From Kaistella solincola (lineage in GTDB: Bacteria; Bacteroidota; Bacteroidia; Flavobacteriales; Weeksellaceae): a DNA stretch of 64,000 bases. The stretch is from positions 372,001 through 436,000 of the forward strand of contig NZ_JSYK01000002.1 of assembly GCF_000812875.1 (NCBI RefSeq), in the 5' to 3' direction. Numbering within the stretch: the stretch's first letter is position 1; every line of letters begins with the position of its first letter. Below the pieces are notes generated by a model. That model was given only the letters and a program-made list of their open reading frames with translations, was not told where the DNA came from and made no database searches. Positions 44,791 to 53,410 of the stretch are shown here, piece by piece. The position numbers and the translations under genes are program-made.

Positions 44791-45498
44791 ATGCAGATTA
44801 TGATTCAAAATATTCCTTTAGAAAAAATTCTATTTTTAGATATTGAAACCGTGCCGCAAAGCGGTCGCTGGGAAGATTTACATGAAACAGACCAATATCT
44901 TTGGGATAAAAAAACACGTTTTCAGCGGAAGGACGAATTTACTCCGGCGGAATTTTACCACGAAAGAGGCGGCATCATGGCGGAATTCGGAAAAATTATC
45001 TGCATTTCGGTGGGAATTTTAGAAAAAAGCGAAAGACTTCTCATCAAAAGTTTCTACGGCGACGATGAAAAAAAGCTGCTGGAAGAATTCGGTGAAATTT
45101 TCAACCGCCCGAAATTGCGTGACGTGGTTTTATGCGCACACAACGGTAAAGAGTTTGATTTTCCGTGGATTGCGCGGCGCTTTTTAATCAACGGAATGCA
45201 GCCACCAAAACCGTTTCAGCTTTATGGCAAAAAACCTTGGGAAATTCCGCATCTGGACACGATGGAACTGTGGAAGTTTGGTGATTACAAATCTTTTGTC
45301 TCGCTGGAACTTTTAGCACATATCTTCGGAATTCCAACACCGAAAGATGATATCGACGGTTCACAGGTTTCCTCAATTTACCATATAGAAAAAGACTTAT
45401 TTAGAATCGTTCAATATTGTGAAAAAGATGTCTTAACTTTGGCAAATGTTTTCCGGCGCATGCGTCAGGAAGATTTATTAGACAAAATTGGAAGCTAA
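44791..45498 (+). CDS. 3'-5' exonuclease, DEDDy (PolB-like)
   Basis: A 235-residue nuclease with the DEDD acidic set: LFLDIETVP (Asp and Glu), CAHNGKEFDFPW (Asp) and QYCEKDVLTL (Tyr-x3-Asp, giving DEDDy). It resembles the predicted PolB-like exonuclease family of Bacteroidota and stands alone without a polymerase domain. A second ATG at 44800 could be the start. The next gene begins 13 bases after its stop. Confidence 0.9.
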   Translation: MQIMIQNIPLEKILFLDIETVPQSGRWEDLHETDQYLWDKKTRFQRKDEFTPAEFYHERGGIMAEFGKIICISVGILEKSERLLIKSFYGDDEKKLLEEFGEIFNRPKLRDVVLCAHNGKEFDFPWIARRFLINGMQPPKPFQLYGKKPWEIPHLDTMELWKFGDYKSFVSLELLAHIFGIPTPKDDIDGSQVSSIYHIEKDLFRIVQYCEKDVLTLANVFRRMRQEDLLDKIGS

Positions 45499-45511
45499 AG
45501 TTGAAATAAGA

Positions 45512-45838
45512 ATGAAATATACAGATGACCAGATAGCCGAAATTGGCGAAAATATTATTGTAAATCTTAAAACCGTGTACGACCCGGAAATTCCGGTGGA
45601 CATTTATGAATTGGGACTTATCTACGACGTACAGATTTCTGATGAAGGCGCCGTAAAAGTCATTATGACTTTAACAACACCAAACTGTCCGGTAGCGGAA
45701 AGTTTACCGGCTGAAGTTAGGGAAAAAGTCTCCGAGGTTGAAGGTGTGAAAGAAGTGGACCTCGACCTTACTTTCGAACCAGCCTGGAACAAAGATATGA
45801 TGAGTGAAGAAGCCCGCTTCGAACTTGGAATGATTTAA
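45512..45838 (+). CDS. DUF59/MIP18 Fe-S assembly protein (SufT-like)
   Basis: A 108-residue protein of the MIP18 (DUF59) family: LKTVYDPEIPVDIYELGLIY, then TLTTPNCPVAESLP with the conserved cysteine, and VDLDLTFEPAWNKDMMS. Homologues help mature Fe-S proteins. ATG 45512 is used; the frame also runs to TTG 45488. No suf genes are adjacent here. Confidence 0.9.
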   Translation: MKYTDDQIAEIGENIIVNLKTVYDPEIPVDIYELGLIYDVQISDEGAVKVIMTLTTPNCPVAESLPAEVREKVSEVEGVKEVDLDLTFEPAWNKDMMSEEARFELGMI

Positions 45839-45840
45839 AA

Positions 45841-45865
45841 AAAAAGCCGCTAAAAGCGGCTTTTT
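45841..45865. terminator. Bidirectional terminator
   Basis: AAAAAGCCGC/GCGGCTTTTT with loop TAAAA, between the convergent DUF59 and OsmC genes. The core CCGCTAAAAGCGG is the same as in the terminator at 7623. Confidence 0.85.
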
Positions 45866-45872
45866 TTGTGAT

Positions 45873-46280
45873 TTATAAATGTCCGTATTCAAACAGAACA
45901 GTTCGTTGAACATTCGGGTGAATGGAAAGCGCCACCGGGCAATTTAAAGCCGTTTCTTCGATGAATTTCTTTTCATTCTCCGTATAATTTCCAGGAAAAC
46001 GCACGATGCAGAAAATGGTGCCGATTCTTTTCGGTTGCGGATGCGTAGATTTTTTCAAGTCGCATTTCGCGCCGGTGATATCAATGCCACGTTCTTTTCC
46101 CAAAACAGCCACTGCCATCAGCATGGACTGTCCCAGCGAAATACCAAATAAATCCGAAGGTGAGAACATTTCAGAAGTTCCGCCTTCCCGCACGGGCGCA
46201 CAGGTAATGATTTCGGCGCCGGATTTTTCATGTTTCGAAACGATTTTTTTATCGCCCAAATAAGTAATTGTTGATGTCAT
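45873..46280 (-). CDS. OsmC family protein lacking first redox Cys
   Basis: A 135-residue OsmC/Ohr-fold protein. The pattern PSDLFGISLGQSMLMAVAVL and NCPVALSIHP is clear, but the first of the two redox cysteines is replaced by Ser52 (GQSML) while C114 stays. Peroxidase action by the usual two-Cys mechanism is therefore doubtful. Its paralogue at 46407-46814 keeps both. ATG 46280 is used (frame runs to 46322). Confidence 0.88.
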   Translation of the reverse strand: MTSTITYLGDKKIVSKHEKSGAEIITCAPVREGGTSEMFSPSDLFGISLGQSMLMAVAVLGKERGIDITGAKCDLKKSTHPQPKRIGTIFCIVRFPGNYTENEKKFIEETALNCPVALSIHPNVQRTVLFEYGHL

Positions 46281-46406
46281 AGCAGTGTTTTTTGTTCTTA
46301 TAAAGATACCAAAATAAAACACGCTTTGTTCTAAGAATCACCTAATTAATATCATAAAACCGAAAAATTCGCTGTTTTAAGCGCAAATTTTTTAATTTTA
46401 AAAATC

Positions 46407-46814
46407 TCAGCTGTCGTAGGTGAAACTGATGGTTTTCTTTAAATCTGAACTCAGCGACAAAGCCACTGGACAGTTGTACGCTGTTTCTTCGATGAATTTT
46501 TTCTCATCCTCGCTGAAATTTCCGTTCATGTGAACATCACAAACGATTTCTGCAATTTTTCGTGGCTTTGGGTTCATATTTTTCTGAACTTCCGCATAAG
46601 AACCATCGATGGAAATTCCGCGGTCTTTACCTAAAATCGCAATGGTTGTCAGCATACATTGCGCTAAAGAAGTCGCGCAAAGATCGGTTGGTGAAAACGC
46701 TTCACCTTTTCCGTGGTTATCTGTCGGCGCATCAGTATAAATGATGGTTCCGGACTGTAAATGTTCGGATTCGCAGCGTAAATCGCCGGAATAAATAACT
46801 TTTGAAGTTGCCAT
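46407..46814 (-). CDS. OsmC family peroxiredoxin
   Basis: A 135-residue OsmC-type hydroperoxide reductase with both redox cysteines, C53 (LAQCMLTTIAILGKDRGI) and C115 (AYNCPVALSL). The glutamate and other residues of the fold are in place. It is a tandem paralogue of the next gene on the same strand, 126 bases away, and acts on organic peroxides by family inference. Confidence 0.9.
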   Translation of the reverse strand: MATSKVIYSGDLRCESEHLQSGTIIYTDAPTDNHGKGEAFSPTDLCATSLAQCMLTTIAILGKDRGISIDGSYAEVQKNMNPKPRKIAEIVCDVHMNGNFSEDEKKFIEETAYNCPVALSLSSDLKKTISFTYDS

Positions 46815-46832
46815 GATTTTTAAAAAATTTGG

Positions 46833-47681
46833 TTAAAAATGGAAGATATTTTTGGCCCTGTTGTAAGCGCTTTCAAAATTGAGCAAGTTCAGCGAATGAT
46901 CAATCTTTTCGGAGGCCATAAAATTAATGATCTGCTCAGTCGGCATATTTCCTACGAGTTCGTCATTTGCCATGGGACAGCCGCCGATTCCTTTAATTGC
47001 TGAATCAAAACGACGGCAGCCACTGTCATAAGCCGCTTTTAATTTTGAATAAGAATCCTGATAGCGGTTGTGAAAGTGCGCACCGAAATCAATGTGCGGA
47101 TATTTTGGCGGAATTAAGGTAAAAAGCTGCTCAATGATTTCCGGTGTTCCCGTTCCGGTGGTGTCGGAAAGCAAAATATTTTTAATGCCGATGTCGCTGA
47201 AACGCTGCGCCCATTTATCAATCTCATCCGCAGTCCAAACATCGCCGTACGGATTCCCGAAAGCCATTGAAAAATAAACGTTTAAAATTCGGCCGTCTTT
47301 TTCCAGAAGCGCCGTAATCTTTTTGATTTCATTAAAGGCTTCTTCGCGGCTTTTATTGGTATTTCTGTGTTGAAAAGTTTCGGAAATGGAAAACGGAAAA
47401 CCCAAAATATCTACGGATTGATGTTTCAACGCTTTTTCGGCGCCGCGAAAATTTGCGACAATCACCGAAAGTTTTGTACTGGAAATTCCTTTATCGATTT
47501 CATCCAGAACACTTCCGGAATCCGCCATCTGCGGAATGCTTTTCGGTGAAACAAAACTTCCGCAGTCCAGCACATCAAAACCAACCGCCATGAGCGAATT
47601 GATATAATCAATTTTGGTTTGGGTCGCGATAAAATCTGGCCAACCCTGCATGGCGTCGCGCGGACATTCAGTTAGAAACAT
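46833..47681 (-). CDS. Hydroxymethylglutaryl-CoA lyase-like enzyme
   Basis: A 282-residue TIM-barrel of the HMGL-like group that splits HMG-CoA or a related acyl-CoA into acetyl-CoA and a keto acid. Catalytic pattern TECPRDAMQGW (Arg, Asp, Gln), the metal-binding HFHNRY (His-x-His) and the loop GGCPMANDELVGNMPTE with the catalytic cysteine are present. It could belong to leucine catabolism; no partner genes are adjacent. Confidence 0.9.
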   Translation of the reverse strand: MFLTECPRDAMQGWPDFIATQTKIDYINSLMAVGFDVLDCGSFVSPKSIPQMADSGSVLDEIDKGISSTKLSVIVANFRGAEKALKHQSVDILGFPFSISETFQHRNTNKSREEAFNEIKKITALLEKDGRILNVYFSMAFGNPYGDVWTADEIDKWAQRFSDIGIKNILLSDTTGTGTPEIIEQLFTLIPPKYPHIDFGAHFHNRYQDSYSKLKAAYDSGCRRFDSAIKGIGGCPMANDELVGNMPTEQIINFMASEKIDHSLNLLNFESAYNRAKNIFHF

Positions 47682-47839
47682 TTCAATTTTGGTTTTCTCA
47701 AATATACCAAAACTTTAAAAAACCGCTAAAAAGCGCCTAAAAAATTTTAATCCGCTGATCGTGTATATTTTAAGGCGTGTATCAACAAGCGCGCGGCAAA
47801 AATAATTCCTAAATCATGGGCAGGCTCAGGCTAAAATTT

Positions 47840-47847
47840 TAACTTTG
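47840..47847 (+). promoter_or_regulatory. Predicted -7 element of pepT promoter
   Basis: TAACTTTG matches TAnnTTTG; predicted start near 47851, about 13 bases before ATG 47864. Confidence 0.45.
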
Positions 47848-47863
47848 TTAAAAATACTTTATA

Positions 47864-49123
47864 ATGACAAGCATCGATTTTAATCTTGACTGGAAACTGA
47901 AGCTGCAAAACCGCTTTATCACTTATGCAAAAATATATTCAACCAGTGATCCTGAGAGCGAATCTACGCCATCAACTCCGCAACAGTGGGAGATCGCAAA
48001 TTATATTTTCGAAGAACTGAAAACCTTGGGTTTAAGCGATGTTTCGATTGATGAAAACGGTTATATTTATGCCTATGTTCCTTCAAATCTTGAAAATGAT
48101 GATGAACCTGTCGTAGGTTTTATCTCGCATTATGACACCTCACCAGACTTTAATGGAAAAGATGTAAAACCGCAAATTTGGGATGATTATGACGGAAAAG
48201 ATTTGGTTTTAAATAAAGAAACAGGTTTTACGCTTTCACCATCAAAATTTGAAACGTTAAAAGATTATATCGGGAAAACATTAATTACCACCGACGGAAC
48301 TTCATTGCTTGGCGCTGATGACAAGGCCGGTATTGCGGAAATCGTAACTGGCGCGGAATTTTTGCTTGCACATCCGGAAATTAAGCACGGAAAAATCGCT
48401 ATCGGTTTTACACCAGATGAGGAAATCGGGCGTGGCGCGCATAAATTTGATGTTGAAAAATTCGGTGCTGAATGGGCGTACACCATGGACGGTTCTGAAG
48501 TAGGTGAACTGGAATATGAAAACTTCAATGCTGCCGGTGCGGTGGTGAAAATTCACGGCTTAAGCGTGCACCCGGGATATGCTTATGGGAAAATGGTAAA
48601 TTCGGCCTTATTAGCGGCAGAATTTATTAAAATGCTTCCGGAAAATGAAACACCGGGAACTACAAGAGAATTTGAAGGTTTCTACCATTTAATGGAAGTT
48701 AAAGCTGATATTTCTGAAGCGAAGTTGCAATACATAATCCGTGACCATGACAGCGAAAAATTTGAAGCTCGCAAAAAATTCATCACCGACAAGGTGGCAG
48801 AATTTAATGAAAAATTTGGCGAGGGAACGGCAGAAATTGAGATTAAAGAGCAGTACCGCAATATGAAACAGCAGTTTGAAGGCAAGATGCATATCATCGA
48901 TATCGCTGAACAGGCGCTGAAAGACGCGAATATTGAACCTAAGATCAAAGCTATCCGTGGGGGAACTGACGGCGCGCAGCTGTCCTATATGGGTTTACCT
49001 TGCCCGAATATTTTCGCGGGCGGGATCAACTTCCACGGACCGTACGAATATGTCGCATTGGAATCAATGGAAAAAGCCGTAAAAGTGATTATTAATATCG
49101 CGAAGGCGGTGAAGAAGAAATAA
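47864..49123 (+). CDS. pepT: Peptidase T (tripeptidase)
   Basis: Zinc aminotripeptidase of the M20 family, 419 residues. Metal and catalytic residues: GFISHYDTSPDF (His, Asp), TSLLGADDKAG (bridging Asp), FTPDEEIGRGAHKFD (catalytic Glu pair), AYTMDGSEVGELE, and the last His in AGGINFHGPYE. Normal length. Cytoplasmic. A terminator follows. Confidence 0.96.
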   Translation: MTSIDFNLDWKLKLQNRFITYAKIYSTSDPESESTPSTPQQWEIANYIFEELKTLGLSDVSIDENGYIYAYVPSNLENDDEPVVGFISHYDTSPDFNGKDVKPQIWDDYDGKDLVLNKETGFTLSPSKFETLKDYIGKTLITTDGTSLLGADDKAGIAEIVTGAEFLLAHPEIKHGKIAIGFTPDEEIGRGAHKFDVEKFGAEWAYTMDGSEVGELEYENFNAAGAVVKIHGLSVHPGYAYGKMVNSALLAAEFIKMLPENETPGTTREFEGFYHLMEVKADISEAKLQYIIRDHDSEKFEARKKFITDKVAEFNEKFGEGTAEIEIKEQYRNMKQQFEGKMHIIDIAEQALKDANIEPKIKAIRGGTDGAQLSYMGLPCPNIFAGGINFHGPYEYVALESMEKAVKVIINIAKAVKKK

Positions 49124-49145
49124 TTTTAAAAGATATTTTGATGGG

Positions 49146-49174
49146 AAAACCTTCACCTTTTTGGCGGAGGTTTT
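49146..49174 (+). terminator. Terminator of pepT
   Basis: AAAACCTTC pairs with GGAGGTTTT (one T-G pair) and a T-run follows. The rest of the pepT-tRNA gap (49175-49315) is AT-rich and shows no gene. Confidence 0.65.
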
Positions 49175-49315
49175 TTTGGTTTAAAAAGCATTTATTTCCA
49201 ACCACAAAAGCCACAAAGTGTCATTTTAACGCTGCATAAGGAAAAGAACAAATAAGTTGCGTAAAAAATGGACTAAAGCTTTTAATTTGCCAGTTTACAA
49301 AGTTATATAAAACAA

Positions 49316-49343
49316 AAAACCATCACATTTCTGTGATGGTTTT
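49316..49343 (-). terminator. Terminator of tRNA-Asn
   Basis: AAAACCATCACA/TGTGATGGTTTT perfect 12-bp stem, loop TTTC, with T-run on the minus strand, 1 base past the tRNA. Confidence 0.85.
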
Positions 49344-49344
49344 G

Positions 49345-49418
49345 CTCCTCTTCTTGGGCTCGAACCAAGGACCCTCTGATTAACAGTCAGATGCTCTAAC
49401 CAACTGAGCTAAAGAGGA
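49345..49418 (-). tRNA. tRNA-Asn (anticodon GTT)
   Basis: 74-base cloverleaf on the minus strand. Acceptor stem TCCTCTT/AAGAGGA with G73, D-stem GCTC/GAGC with loop AGTTGGTTA, anticodon arm TCTGA-CTGTTAA-TCAGA giving GTT, and T-arm CTTGG-TTCGAGC-CCAAG. The 3' CCA is not encoded. Confidence 0.97.
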
Positions 49419-49493
49419 GTGTTTCTCTTTGCTGTAAGCGTTTGCAAATATAAAAACTTTTTTAATTCTGCCAAAATTATTTCAGATAATTTT

Positions 49494-50831
49494 TTAGAAT
49501 TTTCCGGTAATCCATTTTAAAATGTCATTTCCAAAAATTAGCACCATTAAGCCCAGTAAAAACACCACGCCGATCATCTGTGCATTTTCCAGAACTTTCT
49601 GCGGAACCGGTTTGCCGGTAATCATTTCCCAAAGTGTAAACATCACGTGGCCACCATCTAATCCCGGAATCGGAATTAGGTTAAGGAAAGCCAGCCACAC
49701 TGAAAACATGGCGGTAAAACTCCAGAAAAACTCCCAATTGATGGTTTCCGGCATCTGCTTGATGATCCCGATTGGTCCGGAAACTTTTTTATAGCCTTCG
49801 GTTTTGGTATTAAAGACAATTTTAAACTGCTTGATCTGCATTGTAAGCACATCAATTGTTCTGGTTAATCCGCGCGGAATTGCTTCTGCCCATGTATATT
49901 CTTTTTTAACGCGTGTTTTTTCGAATTCCTGCTGAATGATCGAGCTGTCTGCACCAAAACCTAATTCGCCTTTCGCATCAACTTTTACATTAATGTTTTG
50001 TCGCGAGTTATTCCGCTCCACATTGAGCACAATATCCTGATTTTTATTTTTGGAAAGTTCTGTCACCAACTCGTCAAAATATCGAACGGGCTGATCATTA
50101 ACACCCACAATTTTATCACCTTTCAGCAAGCCAGAATTTTTCGCTGCGCCATTTGGAAGCAGACTGTCCACTACTACCGGAAACCTGGGACTGAAATAAG
50201 CTTTCGCTTCGTTCTCGGCTAATATCTCGGCAACACCATCTTCATTAACAGGAAAAGTCACTTCTTTGCTATCGCGCAAAACTGTCACTTCATTGGCAAA
50301 AAGCATATTTATTGTGGAGGTTTCCATTCGGTCTGCCTTCTTTCCGTCAATTTTTAAAATTTTATCGCCGGTTTGCAAACCCATTTTTTTTGCCGCTGGA
50401 GAGGCAGAAATTCCATTTTCAAATTTAGAATTTTCGTGGAAAGTTTCCCCTTTAAAATAACTTAAAGAAGAATAGATCAGCCACGCCAGAAAAAAGTTTA
50501 CGGTAACACCACCCAGCATGATGATAAGTCGCTGCCATGCCGGTTTACTGCGGAATTCCCAAGGTTCTGCTGGTTTTTTCAGCTGCTCGGTATCCATACT
50601 TTCGTCCACCATTCCCGCGATTTTCACGTAACCGCCAAAGGGCAACCAGCCTATACCGTATTCGGTACCGCGGATTTTAATTTTTGCGAGGGAAAACCAG
50701 GGATCAAAAAAAAGATAGAATTTTTCCACCTTGGTTTTAAAAAGTTTGGCCGGGATAAAATGTCCTAATTCATGAAGGACCACCAGAATTGAAATACTGA
50801 GTATAAATTGAAATAACTGAATTAATGTCAT
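49494..50831 (-). CDS. rseP: RIP zinc metalloprotease RseP
   Basis: Site-2 intramembrane protease of 445 residues. First helix carries H20-E-L-G-H24; the last helices have IPIPGLDGGHV with the third metal ligand Asp. Two PDZ domains lie between (KMGLQTGDKILKIDGK and NSGLLKGDKIVGVNDQ). It cleaves anti-sigma factors or leftover signal peptides within the membrane. Four helices expected. Confidence 0.95.
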   Translation of the reverse strand: MTLIQLFQFILSISILVVLHELGHFIPAKLFKTKVEKFYLFFDPWFSLAKIKIRGTEYGIGWLPFGGYVKIAGMVDESMDTEQLKKPAEPWEFRSKPAWQRLIIMLGGVTVNFFLAWLIYSSLSYFKGETFHENSKFENGISASPAAKKMGLQTGDKILKIDGKKADRMETSTINMLFANEVTVLRDSKEVTFPVNEDGVAEILAENEAKAYFSPRFPVVVDSLLPNGAAKNSGLLKGDKIVGVNDQPVRYFDELVTELSKNKNQDIVLNVERNNSRQNINVKVDAKGELGFGADSSIIQQEFEKTRVKKEYTWAEAIPRGLTRTIDVLTMQIKQFKIVFNTKTEGYKKVSGPIGIIKQMPETINWEFFWSFTAMFSVWLAFLNLIPIPGLDGGHVMFTLWEMITGKPVPQKVLENAQMIGVVFLLGLMVLIFGNDILKWITGKF

Positions 50832-50894
50832 TGATAATTTTTAATAATATGTAAAGATTGCGAAGGTACGAATTCTCAAAAGTATGCCAAAAGA

Positions 50895-50921
50895 AAAAGG
50901 CTCTCAAAATGAGAACCTTTT
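50895..50921 (-). terminator. Terminator of beta-barrel gene
   Basis: AAAAGG-C-TCTCA pairs with TGAGA-A-CCTTTT with one internal mismatch; A-run upstream reads as T-run on the minus strand. Confidence 0.7.
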
Positions 50922-50942
50922 GTCTGAATTATCGTGCGTTTG

Positions 50943-51386
50943 CTATAAGTTAAACGAAACCCCAATGCTTCCGTTATTTCCAGCTTCAAGATAAAGACCG
51001 AAATTGTCGTTGAAGAAATATCTTACCCCCACGTGAGCACCAAAGTAAGTACCGCTTTTACCTAAAAGACCTAAATCAATACCTGGATAAATGTCCCAGT
51101 TTTCCGGTAAACCAAGTGGCTCCTGTAGGTGAAAGTTCAAACGACCGAATACACCGAAATCATCATCTGCATACTTATCGTTGTTATGATCGAAAAAGAA
51201 ATTCGCACCAGCTCCCAAAGAAATGATGTTAGACAATCCATAATCGTAAGTTCCCGTAATACCAGTACCATAGCCCCAACCGTTAAAACCTACCTGGATT
51301 TTTTGGTCGCCTCTACCGTTCCACGCTTGTGCGAATGCCATTTGCCCCATTAGGAGCATAGCGCATACTAAGACTAGCTTTTTCAT
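50943..51386 (-). CDS. Small outer-membrane beta-barrel protein
   Basis: A 147-residue protein with signal peptide (LVLVCAMLLMGQMAFAQA) and a run of amphipathic strands: KIQVGFNGWGYGTGITGTYD, ISLGAGANFFFDHN, FGVFGRLNFHL, TYFGAHVGVRYFF, GLYLEAGNNGSIGVSFNL. It ends in a typical barrel strand. Function unknown. A minus-strand -7 box lies at 51437-51430. Confidence 0.8.
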   Translation of the reverse strand: MKKLVLVCAMLLMGQMAFAQAWNGRGDQKIQVGFNGWGYGTGITGTYDYGLSNIISLGAGANFFFDHNNDKYADDDFGVFGRLNFHLQEPLGLPENWDIYPGIDLGLLGKSGTYFGAHVGVRYFFNDNFGLYLEAGNNGSIGVSFNL

Positions 51387-51429
51387 AATTTCTAAATTTT
51401 TAATGTTATTAATGATGATTTTCCTTATT

Positions 51430-51437
51430 CAAAAATA
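51430..51437 (-). promoter_or_regulatory. Predicted -7 element of beta-barrel gene
   Basis: TATTTTTG on the minus strand, giving a leader of about 40 bases before ATG 51386. Confidence 0.4.
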
Positions 51438-51504
51438 AGACCACTTTATGATTTTCTTAACTTTTTAACTTAAAAATCGTATATTTAGTTGAAATTGTAC
51501 TGTC

Positions 51505-52263
51505 GTGAATAATCTTAAAATATCCGCTCCGCACTTCGATATCATCTGGAAAGACAAAAATGCCAACTTCCGCAGCATCGAAGAAAAATTCGGTGCTATA
51601 GAGGCAGATATTTTGGTTTTGCCCGAAATGTTTTCCACCGGATTTTACATGAAACCTGAGGAAATTGCAGACCAAAATGAAGAAACATTAAAGTGGATGC
51701 AAAAGTTTGCAAAGGAAAAAAATACCGCCATTTGTGGCAGCGCCTCGGTGAAACAAAACTCTAATTATTTTAACCGGTTTTATTTTGTAGAACCGTCCGG
51801 AGCTTATCAATTTTATGATAAACGCCATCTTTTTTCTTATTCCGGCGAAGACAAGACCTATTCCGCAGGCAGCGAAAGAATCATTGTAAGTTATAACGGC
51901 TGGCGAATCCTTCTGCAGGTTTGCTACGATTTGCGGTTTCCGGTTTTTTCCAGAAATAACGGCGATTATGATGCAATTTTTTACGTCGCCAATTGGCCAT
52001 CCACAAGAATTGACGCCTGGAAAACTTTATTGAAAGCGCGCGCTATTGAAAATCAATCTTACGTTCTTGGCGTAAACCGAATTGGAATTGATGGAAATAA
52101 TCTGGAATATCCCGAAAGCAGCTATTGCTTTTTCGCGGATGGTGAAGAAATTTCTTCCGGCAAAAACGGCATTTTTTCTGCAAATTTAGACTCGGAAAAA
52201 CTGCAAAAAAACCGGCAAAAATTTCCCTTTCTTTCGGATCGTGACGAATTTAAAATTCTTTAA
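51505..52263 (+). CDS. Nitrilase-family amidohydrolase (omega-amidase-like)
   Basis: A 252-residue carbon-nitrogen hydrolase with the full catalytic triad: E41 (VLPEMFSTGF), K106 (FYDKRHLFS) and C140 (LLQVCYDLRFPVFSRN). Closest in layout to the YafV/omega-amidase group that repairs or hydrolyses alpha-keto acid amides. The start is GTG at 51505; no ATG is in frame nearby. It is convergent with trxA, leaving one base between the stops. Confidence 0.9.
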   Translation: MNNLKISAPHFDIIWKDKNANFRSIEEKFGAIEADILVLPEMFSTGFYMKPEEIADQNEETLKWMQKFAKEKNTAICGSASVKQNSNYFNRFYFVEPSGAYQFYDKRHLFSYSGEDKTYSAGSERIIVSYNGWRILLQVCYDLRFPVFSRNNGDYDAIFYVANWPSTRIDAWKTLLKARAIENQSYVLGVNRIGIDGNNLEYPESSYCFFADGEEISSGKNGIFSANLDSEKLQKNRQKFPFLSDRDEFKIL

Positions 52264-52264
52264 A

Positions 52265-52564
52265 TCAGGAGTATTGTTTAAGCAAATTGGTGAGTGTATT
52301 CACATCGTGCACGCCGCTTTCTTTCCAGAGCAACTGTCCATTTTTGAAAACCGCTAAAGTCGGAACACCGCGCACACCGTACTGTGACGCAATTGCTGGA
52401 TGCTGGTCCACATCTATTTTTACGATTCTGGCATCGTTGCCGATATTTTCTTTCACCGTCGTAAGAACCGACGACTGTACTTTACACGGTCCGCACCAGG
52501 TCGCGAAAAAATCAATAAGCACCGGGCGTTCAGAATTGATGAGTTCTTGAAATTTCTGTGACAT
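52265..52564 (-). CDS. trxA: Thioredoxin
   Basis: A 99-residue thioredoxin with active site W-C24-G-P-C27, cis-proline region RGVPTLAVFKNG and normal core length. As the last gene of the rhodanese/persulfide cluster it may reduce persulfide or disulfide products there, or simply be a general thioredoxin. Confidence 0.92.
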   Translation of the reverse strand: MSQKFQELINSERPVLIDFFATWCGPCKVQSSVLTTVKENIGNDARIVKIDVDQHPAIASQYGVRGVPTLAVFKNGQLLWKESGVHDVNTLTNLLKQYS

Positions 52565-52609
52565 AATTTTAAGTTTTTTTTGGTCAAAAAAGGAAATAAA
52601 AATTACCCT

Positions 52610-52810
52610 TTATTTCACCTCTTTTTTTGAAGGAATCTCGCAGGCTCCGCCGGCGCATCCTAATTTAAATAGTGCCATTACAGCAAAATACAATCCAAAA
52701 GGCATCATCCACCAAACTCTGTCATTTACTGCAATCAGGACAAAAAATATCCCGGAGCAGAAATAAAGCACCCTGCTCAGTGACCAGTTTTTAAAAATAT
52801 TTTTGTCCAT
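52610..52810 (-). CDS. Small membrane protein with C-x4-C, unknown
   Basis: A 66-residue protein with two hydrophobic segments (VLYFCSGIFFVLIAV and MMPFGLYFAVMALF) joined by NDRVWW, a layout like the YgaP membrane domain that accompanies rhodaneses. At the end of the second helix is G-C-A-G-G-A-C, a C-x4-C pair that could bind sulfur or a metal. It lies in the persulfide cluster, with 85 bases to the upstream gene. Confidence 0.72.
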   Translation of the reverse strand: MDKNIFKNWSLSRVLYFCSGIFFVLIAVNDRVWWMMPFGLYFAVMALFKLGCAGGACEIPSKKEVK

Positions 52811-52895
52811 TTTAAATTAAAAATTTAATATTAAAATCATTGAAAAATCCGTAAAATTTGCCCGAAAAGCGGCTAAAAAATTTATTTAAAAAATA

Positions 52896-53111
52896 TCAGG
52901 CTTTGATGTCCTTTTTTTTCGATTTTTCAAAAGTTGAAAACATCAGATAACCCATCATCATTCCGTATGCCGTGGAATTAAATGGTTTTGAAGTTATCGC
53001 GCAAGTGCCCGTGTTGCAACCAATAAAATGGTAATAGGCGAAACCTAAAATTCCACCCACCAAAACACCAACAATACTTAGTTTATATTTATTAAAAAAC
53101 TCCATCATCAT
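52896..53111 (-). CDS. Small membrane protein, DUF6132-like, C-x4-C
   Basis: A 71-residue protein with a helix VVGVLVGGILGFAYYHFI-type segment, then G-C-N-T-G-T-C-A-I (C-x4-C), and a second helix ending in a Lys-rich tail. I recall this as the DUF6132 type found beside rhodanese genes in Bacteroidota. It overlaps the cupin gene by one base, so the two are translated together. Confidence 0.72.
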   Translation of the reverse strand: MMMEFFNKYKLSIVGVLVGGILGFAYYHFIGCNTGTCAITSKPFNSTAYGMMMGYLMFSTFEKSKKKDIKA

Positions 53112-53410
53112 TACAATTCCTGCGCTACGGTAAATAAATTTTCCGCGGAAAGTCCGGTAACTTCGTGTTCTACACCAACCGGAATTTCGTACACATCAAA
53201 CTGGCGAAAATGAAACTGCTCATTTTCCATCACGAAATTTATTTCACCTTTTAATACCACCAAAGTTGAAGGGACCGGCGCTGTATGCTTTTTTAAAACG
53301 CCGTTTTTACCTAAAGCAACCGCAAAATATTTCAGTTTGTCGGTCTTTTTTATCGAAAAAACATTTGCTTTTTCGCTGCTGTAAGTGATATTTTCTGATA
53401 TATTCGTCAT
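53111..53410 (-). CDS. Cupin-fold protein
   Basis: A 99-residue single-domain cupin: HTAPVPSTLVVLKGEINFVM and FRQFDVYEIPVGVEHEVTGL keep the cupin strands, with His residues at the two usual metal positions only partly conserved. Its start overlaps the end of the rhodanese gene by 4 bases. A sensing or sulfur-linked role in the cluster is possible but not shown. Confidence 0.82.
   Translation of the reverse strand: MTNISENITYSSEKANVFSIKKTDKLKYFAVALGKNGVLKKHTAPVPSTLVVLKGEINFVMENEQFHFRQFDVYEIPVGVEHEVTGLSAENLFTVAQEL

Noticed and set aside
49141-49239. Small open frame of about 31 codons after pepT
   Set aside because: It covers the pepT terminator hairpin and has no promoter or start context of its own.
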